Shown one piece after another: positions 1 through 5,624 of a stretch of 5,624 nt of DNA. The position numbers were made by a program, and so were the translations under genes. The stretch is from Deltaproteobacteria bacterium (GTDB lineage: Bacteria > Myxococcota_A > Polyangia > Polyangiales > Houyiibacteriaceae): assembly GCA_019309605.1 (NCBI GenBank), contig JAFDFW010000313.1, forward strand, positions 1 to 5,624, in the 5' to 3' direction. The notes under the pieces are model-generated. The model was given only the letters and a program-made list of their open reading frames with translations. It was not told the DNA's origin and searched no databases. Every line of letters begins with the position of its first letter. The first letter of the stretch is position 1.

Positions 1-803
1 TCCATTACTTCGTCGCCGTACATCGTCCGATTCAGTTCCTCGAAGTCGTCGCCCTGAGGGATCATCATTCCGCCGCATACGCCCAAGACCTGGCCGGTTA
101 CCCACTTGCCTGAGTCTCCGGCGAAGTAGACCACTGCGTCTCCAATTTCTTCGGGCGCGCCCGGGCGGCCAAGCGGTGTCTTTTGGATCAGGTCCGCGAG
201 GAACTGTTCCGGGAGATGCTCTTCGGTCGCCTCGGTCACGATGTAGCCCGGGGCGATGCAGTTCACACGGATCTGGAACGGCGCCAGTTCGAGGGCGGCG
301 CAGCGCGTAAGCATTTCGAGGCCGGCTTTGGTCGTGCTGTATGCGGCCATCCACTTCTCGACCTTCGATCCCGCCACGGAAGAGATCGTGATGATGCTTC
401 CCCCGCCATGGTCTTTCATCGAAAGTCCAGCGTGCTTGATGCACATCGCGGTGCCGACGATGTTGAGCTCGCAGCAGAACTGCCACGCATCGATCGGTGC
501 ATCGAGAATCGGCCCCGGGTACCCGCTCCCTGCGTTCGCGACCAAGATGTCGAGGCCACTGGCCCCGCCTGCGGCGTCGACCGCCGCTTTGACGTCGTCT
601 TCGTTTGTGATGTCGCACTCCCGAAAAGACACCTTCCCATCGGGGACGATCGCCTTCAGCCGGCCCACGGCCTCTTCGAGCACGTCATCACGTCGCCCCA
701 CGATCAACACCTCAGCGCCCTGCTCCAGCAAGCGCTGAGCACATCCAAATCCAACCCCGGTGCCACCACCGGTCACCAGTGCACGTTTCCCAACTAGCTG
801 CAT
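1..803 (-). CDS. SDR-family NAD(P)-dependent oxidoreductase, 3' end cut by window edge
   Basis: A classical short-chain dehydrogenase/reductase: a cytosolic Rossmann-fold enzyme that reduces a ketone or oxidises an alcohol with NAD(P)H. I translated 267 codons from the ATG at 803-801 without a stop; the frame runs off the left edge. Visible motifs are the cofactor loop TGGGTGVG (residues 11-18), GRR at 36-38 after the second strand (suggesting NADP(H) preference), CDIT with Asp64, NAG at 90-92, and the catalytic tetrad Asn114, Ser142, Tyr155, Lys159 (YSTTK), then IAPGYIVTE at 183-191. The tail after the usual GG (244-245) continues with an acidic stretch, as in SDRs with a short C-terminal extension, so probably only a few residues are missing. 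The start is supported by AAAGGA 8 bases upstream. It diverges from the acyl-CoA synthetase-like gene. The substrate cannot be told; lipid or ketone metabolism is a guess. Family assignment is secure. Confidence 0.95.
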   Translation of the reverse strand, partial: MQLVGKRALVTGGGTGVGFGCAQRLLEQGAEVLIVGRRDDVLEEAVGRLKAIVPDGKVSFRECDITNEDDVKAAVDAAGGASGLDILVANAGSGYPGPILDAPIDAWQFCCELNIVGTAMCIKHAGLSMKDHGGGSIITISSVAGSKVEKWMAAYSTTKAGLEMLTRCAALELAPFQIRVNCIAPGYIVTEATEEHLPEQFLADLIQKTPLGRPGAPEEIGDAVVYFAGDSGKWVTGQVLGVCGGMMIPQGDDFEELNRTMYGDEVM

Positions 804-811
804 CACTTAGG

Positions 812-817
812 TCCTTT
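812..817 (-). promoter_or_regulatory. Ribosome binding site of the SDR gene
   Basis: On the minus strand this reads AAAGGA, 8 bases before the ATG at 803-801. It is the clearest Shine-Dalgarno match in the left half of the window and fixes the SDR start. It also places the SDR leader between the start codon and the hexamer array that begins at 847. Confidence 0.7.
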
Positions 818-846
818 CGATCCCAAGCTCCCTGTGTACAGCATTT

Positions 847-1002
847 GTCAGCGTCAGCGCCAGCGCCGGTGCCAGTGCCAGTGCCAGCGCCAGTGCCAGC
901 GCCAGTGCCAGTGCCAGTGCCAGTGCCAGTGCCAGTGCCAGTGCCAGCGTCAGCGTCAGCGTCAGCGCCAGTGCCAGCGTCAGTGCCAGCGTCAGCGCCA
1001 GT
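847..1002. repeat. Hexamer tandem array, 26 units of GYCAGY
   Basis: There are 26 head-to-tail hexamers without a break. The consensus is G-(C/T)-CAG-(C/T). Units 10-16 (901-942) are seven identical GCCAGT copies. The flanks mix GCCAGC, GTCAGC and GTCAGT, including three GTCAGC in a row at 949-966. The only other change is GCCGGT at 865-870, so all differences between units are transitions. The array fills most of the 234 bases between the divergent SDR and synthetase starts. All six frames are open through it, giving dipeptide runs such as Gln-Cys/Gln-Arg, Pro-Val/Pro-Ala and Ala-Leu; I treat these as artefacts, not protein. A homogeneous core with degenerate edges is what slippage or unequal exchange would leave. 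The unit length is a multiple of three, so copy-number change would not shift a frame but would change promoter or leader spacing. Confidence 0.95.
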
Positions 1003-1037
1003 GGGACAATCCGGCCGTTAACTGGTATCGACTGGCC

Positions 1038-2462
1038 GTGCCCGATCTGTTCCCTCGCCTCACTCACGCCGACTCGCGCACCGCGCTACTGGTCGCCGAC
1101 GAGTCGTGGACCTACGCTGAGCTCGCCGGCGCCGCGCTCGAGCATGTGGCCTTGCTTGAACGGGTTGGCGTCGAACGGGGCGACCGCGTGGCCGTCTGGG
1201 CGCAGCCGGATCTCTCTACCGCCGCCGCGATGATCGGGAATGCGGCGGCCGGGGTGGCGACCGTGCCGCTCAATCCGAAGCTTGGTTTGAGCGAGCTCCG
1301 CCACATCTTCGCCGACTCCGAGCCAAAGCTCGTCTTCTGTGTGGAAGGCGGTGAAGTACCGCACGAGATCACTGGCGTGCCATCCCTTCGGGCCGCGTAT
1401 ATGCCGGATCCTGCCTCGTTGCCCGCACTTCCGGTCGACGATACACCCGCGCTGATTCTATACACCTCGGGCACCACCGGCCCTCCCAAGGGCGTGGTCA
1501 TCACACGGCGCAACATCGCGGCCAACCTCGATGCGCTTGCGGAAGCATGGGAATGGACCGCCCGCGACACGGTCGTTCATTCGCTGCCCCTCATTCACGC
1601 GCACGGCCTGGTGCTCGGGCTTCTTGGAAGCCTGCGGGTTGGTGGGGCGCTTCACTACGTGCCTCGCTTCACGCCGGAAAGCATCGGAGAGGCGCTGGTC
1701 GATCCGCGTCACGAGCAGACGGTTCTGTTTGCGGTGCCCACCATGTTTCACCGACTTGCCGAGGCGGCCGAGCACGACGAAAGCCTCCGTGAAGCGCTGC
1801 GCCAGCCGCGGCTCCTCGTCTCGGGCTCAGCGGGGCTGTCGTTGCGAGAGCACGAGCACATCCAGATCCTCGAGACGCTCATCAACTGCGGGGTGCCGGC
1901 CTCGCATGCCCCGATGCCAGGATACGTCGGGCCGCCGCTCCCTGGCGTAGAGCTGAAGCTGGTCGATGAGCAACGCCAGGAGATCGATGCGCATGACGAT
2001 CAGACGATCGGCGAAGTTGTGGTCCGGAGCGCCGCCGTCTTTGCTGGGTATCTCAACCGCGACGATGCGACCGCCGCGGTCTTGGACGATGAAGGCTGGT
2101 TCTACACGGGCGACCTTGCGACCCGAACCGAGGACGGCGCGATTCGCATCTTGGGCAGGCGGAGCACTGACCTGATCAAGACCGGTGGCTATCGGGTTGG
2201 CGCCGGGGAAATCGAAGCATGCTTGCTCGAGCATCCGTCGGTTCGTGAAGTGGCGGTGGTCGGGCTTCCCGACGAAGACCTCGGTCAACGGATCGCCGCG
2301 TTTGTCGTCTTGCGACCGGGAGCGAGCGAGGACCCGGCCGCGTTGACGAGCTTCGTGGCGGAGCATCTCAGCCCCCACAAACGCCCGCGCGACATTCGCT
2401 TCACGGGAGGGCTTCCGCGGAACGCGATGGGCAAGGTGCAGAAGAAGCTTTTAGGCGGTTAG
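1038..2462 (+). CDS. AMP-dependent acyl-CoA synthetase-like protein (ANL superfamily) lacking motif A5
   Basis: ANL enzymes activate a carboxylic acid with ATP to an acyl-AMP and pass it to CoA. From the GTG at 1038 the product is 474 aa. Visible motifs are the phosphate loop YTSGTTGPPKG (142-152), PLIHAHGL (184-191), SGSA (262-265), GYVGPPLPG (295-303), GWFYTGDL (353-360), the hinge region DLIKTGGYRVGAGEIE (377-392), and PRNAMGKVQKK (460-470) with the expected catalytic Lys466. Overall it looks closest to the MatB-like short-acid synthetases; the substrate is unknown. Between HEHIQ (272-276) and ETLINC (279-284) about 12 residues are missing compared with relatives I recall, including the YG(M/L)(T/S)E motif that binds the adenylate, so activity is doubtful. 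The start is uncertain: the frame is open back to a GTG at 834 through the hexamer array, but that would add a Gln/Cys/Arg repeat. Starting at 1038 gives a normal ANL N-terminus, though no Shine-Dalgarno is visible. The stop overlaps the converging oxidase gene by 12 bp. Confidence 0.85.
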   Translation: MPDLFPRLTHADSRTALLVADESWTYAELAGAALEHVALLERVGVERGDRVAVWAQPDLSTAAAMIGNAAAGVATVPLNPKLGLSELRHIFADSEPKLVFCVEGGEVPHEITGVPSLRAAYMPDPASLPALPVDDTPALILYTSGTTGPPKGVVITRRNIAANLDALAEAWEWTARDTVVHSLPLIHAHGLVLGLLGSLRVGGALHYVPRFTPESIGEALVDPRHEQTVLFAVPTMFHRLAEAAEHDESLREALRQPRLLVSGSAGLSLREHEHIQILETLINCGVPASHAPMPGYVGPPLPGVELKLVDEQRQEIDAHDDQTIGEVVVRSAAVFAGYLNRDDATAAVLDDEGWFYTGDLATRTEDGAIRILGRRSTDLIKTGGYRVGAGEIEACLLEHPSVREVAVVGLPDEDLGQRIAAFVVLRPGASEDPAALTSFVAEHLSPHKRPRDIRFTGGLPRNAMGKVQKKLLGG

Positions 2463-3191
2463 CGGAAGGGCGTCTCTGCTGACGCCGCAAGCCTCGGCCA
2501 CGTCGTCGCGATAGGCGCGCCACGCATCGACCGCCTGCCGCATTGCGCGGACAACGCCGACGCGGTCGCTTGCTGGCAGGTGGTTGAGCATGACTCGCCA
2601 TGCGGCTTTGCGGTGCTCGCCTTCGACCGAGCGGTGCGCCTTTGTGAGCGCTAGGCATTCAACGGGTAGCCCATAATGTTTCGCAAGCGGGTGGTCTTCG
2701 AGTGCGGCTTGCGGACGAGGGCTTGCAGACGAGTCCAACTCGTGCCGCTCGTACGCCGTCCCTTCGATGAAGAGTGTCGCGACCGCCGCGGCGATCGCCC
2801 AGCCTCGATTCGTGGTCACGTCATCCAAGAACCCTCGATACGCGCGCGCCGCCGGAAGCAATTGCACGTTCGCGAAGCGCTCGACGTCCATCCCTAACCC
2901 GCGCGGATACATCATGAACAGCTCCGGGTGCGGCTTTCCTGCCGCCAGGCCGCCGGTTTCTTCCTCGTAGAGGTTCTCAGCCAGTTCGCGTCGCACTTCG
3001 GGGATAGGGCACTGCACGTACGCGCGTCCCACCATGACCGGAAAGTCCCGAACATAGACCGCCCACTCGTGCTCGAGGTGGATGTGCAGCTTATCTTTTG
3101 GCACGAGACCCGCGGTGAAGGCTGGCCAAGCCCAGTGCGTCTTTCTCTCCATCTGCTGAAGCAGCGCCTCTTGAAACTCGGCTACATCCAC
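2451..3191 (-). CDS. Haem-oxygenase-like iron-containing redox enzyme (PqqC/TenA/CADD-like fold)
   Basis: A 246-aa soluble, probably all-helical protein resembling the 'iron-containing redox enzyme' group of haem-oxygenase-like folds. Characterised members of the wider diiron family (CADD, UndA, SznF, BesC) use iron and O2 on amino acids, amines or fatty acids. Candidate metal ligands are Glu78 and His88 (ENLYEEETGG then KPHPELF, spacing like Glu215/His225 of SznF), Glu143 in LFIEG, and the closing HxxxExxH motif His186-Glu190-His193. Thus all six ligand positions can be filled, with Glu in place of the more usual Asp at the fifth. The wider gap between Glu143 and His186 holds a polar loop (about 151-168). 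The start is GTG at 3191; a stop lies two codons upstream, so the gene cannot begin earlier, and no strong Shine-Dalgarno is seen. It lies 59 bases after speA on the same strand. The substrate is unknown; a cofactorless PqqC-type or TenA-type role is less likely given the ligand set. Ligand numbering is by eye. Confidence 0.78.
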   Translation of the reverse strand: MDVAEFQEALLQQMERKTHWAWPAFTAGLVPKDKLHIHLEHEWAVYVRDFPVMVGRAYVQCPIPEVRRELAENLYEEETGGLAAGKPHPELFMMYPRGLGMDVERFANVQLLPAARAYRGFLDDVTTNRGWAIAAAVATLFIEGTAYERHELDSSASPRPQAALEDHPLAKHYGLPVECLALTKAHRSVEGEHRKAAWRVMLNHLPASDRVGVVRAMRQAVDAWRAYRDDVAEACGVSRDALPLTA

Positions 3192-3250
3192 TCTTTAAAG
3201 GTAGAGGTTGGCCGGGCCAGTGTCGAAAACACCGGTAAATGTTGGCGAAT

Positions 3251-5167
3251 TCAGGCGTCGCCCTTGAGATACGTATAGCCGCGCAGGCTTTCTTCGTAGT
3301 GGCGCATGAAGGTGCGCAGCTGCGGCAAGGTCATCCGCCCCTGGTTGAGCGCGCGCTCAGCTTGCTTGCGAACGCGTTCTACCATCTCTTCGGGGTCGTA
3401 CTGCAGATAGCGCAACACCTCGTCGATCGCGTCGCCCTTGATGACGTTCGCGACGCTGTAGCCGTAGTCTTCGAGCCGGACGTGCACCGCGTTCGTGTCT
3501 CCGAAGAGATTGTGAAGGTCGCCCAAGATTTCTTGGTATGCGCCGCCCAAGAACATCCCGAGGAGGTAGGGCTGTCCGGGTTCTACCGGATGAAGGTCGA
3601 GCGAGTGCTGTACCTCTTCGACGTCGATGAAGTGGTCGACGATGCCGTCCGAGTCGCAGGTCACGTCCGCGAGTCGAGCGCGAACGGTGGGCTCTTCGTC
3701 TAGGCGATGAATCGGCATGAACGGAAAAAGGTGGTCCATGGCCCAAATGTCGGGCGCCGATTGAAACAGGGAGAAGTTGCAGTAGTAGATCGCGCCCATG
3801 AGCTCTTCGACGGCGTTGAGCTCCTCCGGCACGTACTTCAATCGCCGCATCGACCGGCGAATCTTCTCGCAGCAGCTCCAGAACAAGTGCTCGGCGCGCG
3901 CGAGCTCGCGAATCCCGAGGTAGCCGAACTTGAAAAGGCTTCGTGCTTCTTCGAGCGCCTGCTGCGCGTCATGCCACGATTCCTGTACGTTTTTCGGCTG
4001 GATGCCCTTCCAGGTCTCGTAGAACTCGTCGAGGATGCGATGCGCGTCGGGAGCAGGCTCTGGCGGGTCCTCGAAGTCCACGTGGTCGACGCCCAAGGCA
4101 TCGAAAATCAATACCGACTGATAGGCGGCGATCGAGCGTCCGCTCTCGCTCACGATGGTGGGCGGCCGTACGCTCGCCTTTTCGCACGCCTCCTGGATAC
4201 CTGCGACGATGTCGTATGCGTACTCCTTGAGGTCGTAGTTCATCGAGCCGCGGAAGTCGGTCTTCGAGCCGTCGTAGTCGACCGCCAAGCCGCCACCGAC
4301 GTCGAGAAAGCTCATCTCGCAACCCATCTTCATGAGCTCGACGTAGATCTGGCTCGCTTCGCGCATGGCGTTCTTGACGGGGATGATGCTCGACACCTGG
4401 CTTCCCAAATGGAAGTGGAGGAGCTTTAGGCAGTCGAGCATGTCGCGTTTTTCGAGCTCTTCGACGACGTGCACGATTTCCGACATGGTCAGGCCAAATT
4501 TGGCGCGATCACCCGCCGAGTCCGCCCAGCGGCCCATTCCCTTACTGCTCAACTTCGCGCGTACGCCGAGACAGGGTCGAATGCCGAGCTTTTCGGATGC
4601 GCGGAATGCCAGTTCCAGCTCCTCGATGCGTTCGAGCACGACGACAACCGTGTTGTCGAACCGCTGCGCTACGAGGGCCGTCTCGAGATAGGCGAGGTCT
4701 TTGTACCCATTGCAGATGATGAAGCCGTCTTCATCTTCCATCGCGGCGAGTGTGATCAGCAGTTCCGGCTTCGAGCCCGCTTCCAACCCGAATCGCCAAG
4801 GCCTTCCGGACTCGACGATCTCATCAATGAGGTGCCTCTGCTGATTGACTTTGATCGGAAAGACGCCGCGATACTCTCCCGCGTATCCGTACTCGCGAAT
4901 CGCGCTCTCGAAGCACTCGTTGAGCAAGCGGATGCGGTCCTGGAGGATGTTGGGGAATCGGATCAACAACGGCAGGTCGAGCCCACGTTCTGCAAGCTGC
5001 TTGGTCAGGTCGTAGAGATCGATCGCCCTGTCCTCGGTCGGGTCGGGCCGCACCTCGACGTGACCGCCTTCATTGATGCGAAAGTACGGCTCCCCCCAGC
5101 CTTTGATCTGGTAGAGCTTCATGCTCTTTTTGACGCTCCACTCGCGCGGCTGGCCGTTCTCATCCAT
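3251..5167 (-). CDS. speA: Biosynthetic arginine decarboxylase (SpeA)
   Basis: A PLP-dependent fold-type III enzyme that converts arginine to agmatine and CO2, the first step of the agmatine route to putrescine and longer polyamines. At 638 aa it is full length for the SpeA family (roughly 630-660). The N-terminus shows the family signature LYQIKGWGEPYFRINEGGH (18-36). The PLP lysine is Lys106 in GVFPIKVNQQ. HFHLGSQ (251-257), the phosphate-binding DVGGGLAVDY (289-298) and SESGR (340-344) complete the barrel site. A helical segment follows (about 370-470). CDSDG (504-508) supplies the catalytic Cys504 and acidic substrate-binding residues across the dimer, and GGAYQE (541-546) the PLP-stacking tyrosine. 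Nothing essential is missing. The ATG at 5167 keeps the conserved N-terminus; no good Shine-Dalgarno precedes it. Long reading frames on the opposite strand are composition shadows. It is divergent from the secreted-protein gene and 59 bases ahead of the oxidase gene, a possible two-gene operon. Confidence 0.97.
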   Translation of the reverse strand: MDENGQPREWSVKKSMKLYQIKGWGEPYFRINEGGHVEVRPDPTEDRAIDLYDLTKQLAERGLDLPLLIRFPNILQDRIRLLNECFESAIREYGYAGEYRGVFPIKVNQQRHLIDEIVESGRPWRFGLEAGSKPELLITLAAMEDEDGFIICNGYKDLAYLETALVAQRFDNTVVVVLERIEELELAFRASEKLGIRPCLGVRAKLSSKGMGRWADSAGDRAKFGLTMSEIVHVVEELEKRDMLDCLKLLHFHLGSQVSSIIPVKNAMREASQIYVELMKMGCEMSFLDVGGGLAVDYDGSKTDFRGSMNYDLKEYAYDIVAGIQEACEKASVRPPTIVSESGRSIAAYQSVLIFDALGVDHVDFEDPPEPAPDAHRILDEFYETWKGIQPKNVQESWHDAQQALEEARSLFKFGYLGIRELARAEHLFWSCCEKIRRSMRRLKYVPEELNAVEELMGAIYYCNFSLFQSAPDIWAMDHLFPFMPIHRLDEEPTVRARLADVTCDSDGIVDHFIDVEEVQHSLDLHPVEPGQPYLLGMFLGGAYQEILGDLHNLFGDTNAVHVRLEDYGYSVANVIKGDAIDEVLRYLQYDPEEMVERVRKQAERALNQGRMTLPQLRTFMRHYEESLRGYTYLKGDA

Positions 5168-5253
5168 GAGGCCCAGGGGTTAGCACATCGGGTGGGGTCA
5201 CGGTCGTCCCGGCGTCGTTGCTCCTGTCGCCCGGCCGTGGTAGCCGAACGCGC

Positions 5254-5260
5254 GAAGGGG
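5254..5260 (+). promoter_or_regulatory. Ribosome binding site of the right-edge secreted-protein gene
   Basis: GAAGGGG lies 7 bases before the ATG at 5268. It is a near match to the Shine-Dalgarno core at normal spacing and supports that start. The 100 bases between this gene and speA must hold both promoters, but I found no convincing -35/-10 pair for either. Confidence 0.6.
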
Positions 5261-5267
5261 AAATCGT

Positions 5268-5624
5268 ATGAAGAGCCGCTTGGCGCTTGTTCTCATTCTC
5301 TGCCTGCAGGGATTTACGTGTGATGAAAATGGAGCAGAGCCCGCCGTACCGCTCGAGCAGGCGGCCGGGGAGGCTCCCGAGGAAGCCCAAGCTCCTGCGC
5401 GGGCCCGCCGCTCGCCCGCGCCCGCTGTCGCGCCGGCTCCGGACGGCACCGCCACTTACGAGGATCTGCTCGCACTGCTGCATCTCGCAGACGTCTATGA
5501 TCCTGCGGGGCTGTTCATCGACTTCGGGACCGCCGCCCGTCTCAAGTACACCATCGGGAACTGGAACAGCGGTTGGCAGGGTGAGAGCCGTGAAGGTGAG
5601 GCACGTGTGTCGACCTTCGGCAAG
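5268..5624 (+). CDS. Hypothetical secreted protein or lipoprotein, N-terminal part, 3' end cut by window edge
   Basis: I translated 119 codons from the ATG at 5268, open to the right edge. Residues 1-18 look like an export signal: Lys2 and Arg4, then the hydrophobic run LALVLILCLQGF, then Cys18 after Gly-Phe-Thr. Cys18 could be a lipidation site, but Thr before it and Gly at -3 make a poor lipobox, so plain signal-peptidase cleavage is also possible. Residues 20-62 are an Ala/Pro/Glu/Arg-rich linker, typical of a surface protein held away from the membrane. From about Tyr64 the composition becomes normal, with a helical start (YEDLLALLHLADVYDP) and then FIDFGTAARLKYTIGNWNSGW, rich in Gly, Trp and aromatics like the first strands of a beta-sandwich domain. 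I do not recognise the family. The start is backed by the Shine-Dalgarno at 5254-5260. It is transcribed away from speA, with no evident functional link. Confidence 0.75.
   Translation, partial: MKSRLALVLILCLQGFTCDENGAEPAVPLEQAAGEAPEEAQAPARARRSPAPAVAPAPDGTATYEDLLALLHLADVYDPAGLFIDFGTAARLKYTIGNWNSGWQGESREGEARVSTFGK

Noticed and set aside
183..797. Long plus-strand frames opposite the SDR gene
   Set aside because: They lie antisense to a frame with all SDR motifs, have no recognisable domains and look like GC-rich shadows.
834..851. Possible -35 (CTGACA on the minus strand at 851-846) for the SDR gene
   Set aside because: No acceptable -10 box lies at the right spacing, and the CTGACA is itself part of the first repeat unit.
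847..1002. CRISPR array
   Set aside because: The units are contiguous 6-mers without spacers and there are no cas genes nearby.
779..1067. Pro-Val/Pro-Ala and Ala-Leu repeat proteins read through the hexamer array
   Set aside because: Any frame through a stop-free 6-bp repeat gives a dipeptide polymer; these frames have no flanking domain and no convincing ribosome site.
3217..3235. Hairpin in the speA-oxidase gap as a terminator (stem CC-A-GTGT / ACAC-C-GG, loop CGAAA)
   Set aside because: The stem has a mismatch and on the minus strand no U-tract follows, so it is too weak to call; a shorter stem TGGC/GCCA at 3209-3219 is weaker still.
3707..5323. Two long plus-strand open frames (240 and 284 aa) opposite speA
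   Set aside because: They mirror the codons of a fully conserved speA, have no domain signal or ribosome site, and such shadows are usual at high GC.

Overview
The window is gene-dense, GC-rich bacterial DNA with five protein genes, two of them cut by the window edges. It holds no RNA genes, no CRISPR array and no insertion sequences that I can see. The high GC, GTG starts, large SpeA-type arginine decarboxylase, possible lipoprotein with an Ala/Pro/Glu-rich linker and long low-complexity hexamer array suggest a Gram-negative bacterium, perhaps of the Myxococcota or a related deltaproteobacterial lineage. That placement is inference; there is no marker gene to settle it.

Left part (1-2462): a short-chain dehydrogenase/reductase gene (minus strand, 3' end off the left edge) and an AMP-forming acyl-CoA synthetase-like gene (plus strand) are transcribed away from each other. 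The 234 bases between their starts are mostly a 156-bp array of 26 GYCAGY hexamers. The synthetase has most ANL-superfamily motifs, but the stretch that should carry the adenylate-binding A5 motif (YGxTE) is missing in frame. It may be inactive or functionally changed.

Middle and right part (2451-5167, minus strand): biosynthetic arginine decarboxylase (speA) is followed 59 bases later by a gene for a haem-oxygenase-like metal-binding oxidase/oxygenase with a complete candidate set of diiron ligands. The two could be co-transcribed. The oxidase gene converges on the synthetase gene, and the stop ends overlap by 12 bp. At the right edge a secreted protein or lipoprotein of unknown function starts on the plus strand, divergent from speA, and runs off the window.

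How the genes might work together: speA makes agmatine from arginine for polyamine synthesis. The oxidase next to it belongs to a fold that oxidises amino acids, amines or fatty acids, so an arginine- or agmatine-derived substrate is possible but unproven. The dehydrogenase and synthetase look like a lipid or small-acid metabolic pair. The most notable signals are the hexamer array between the divergent genes, the missing A5 motif, and the speA-oxidase pairing.
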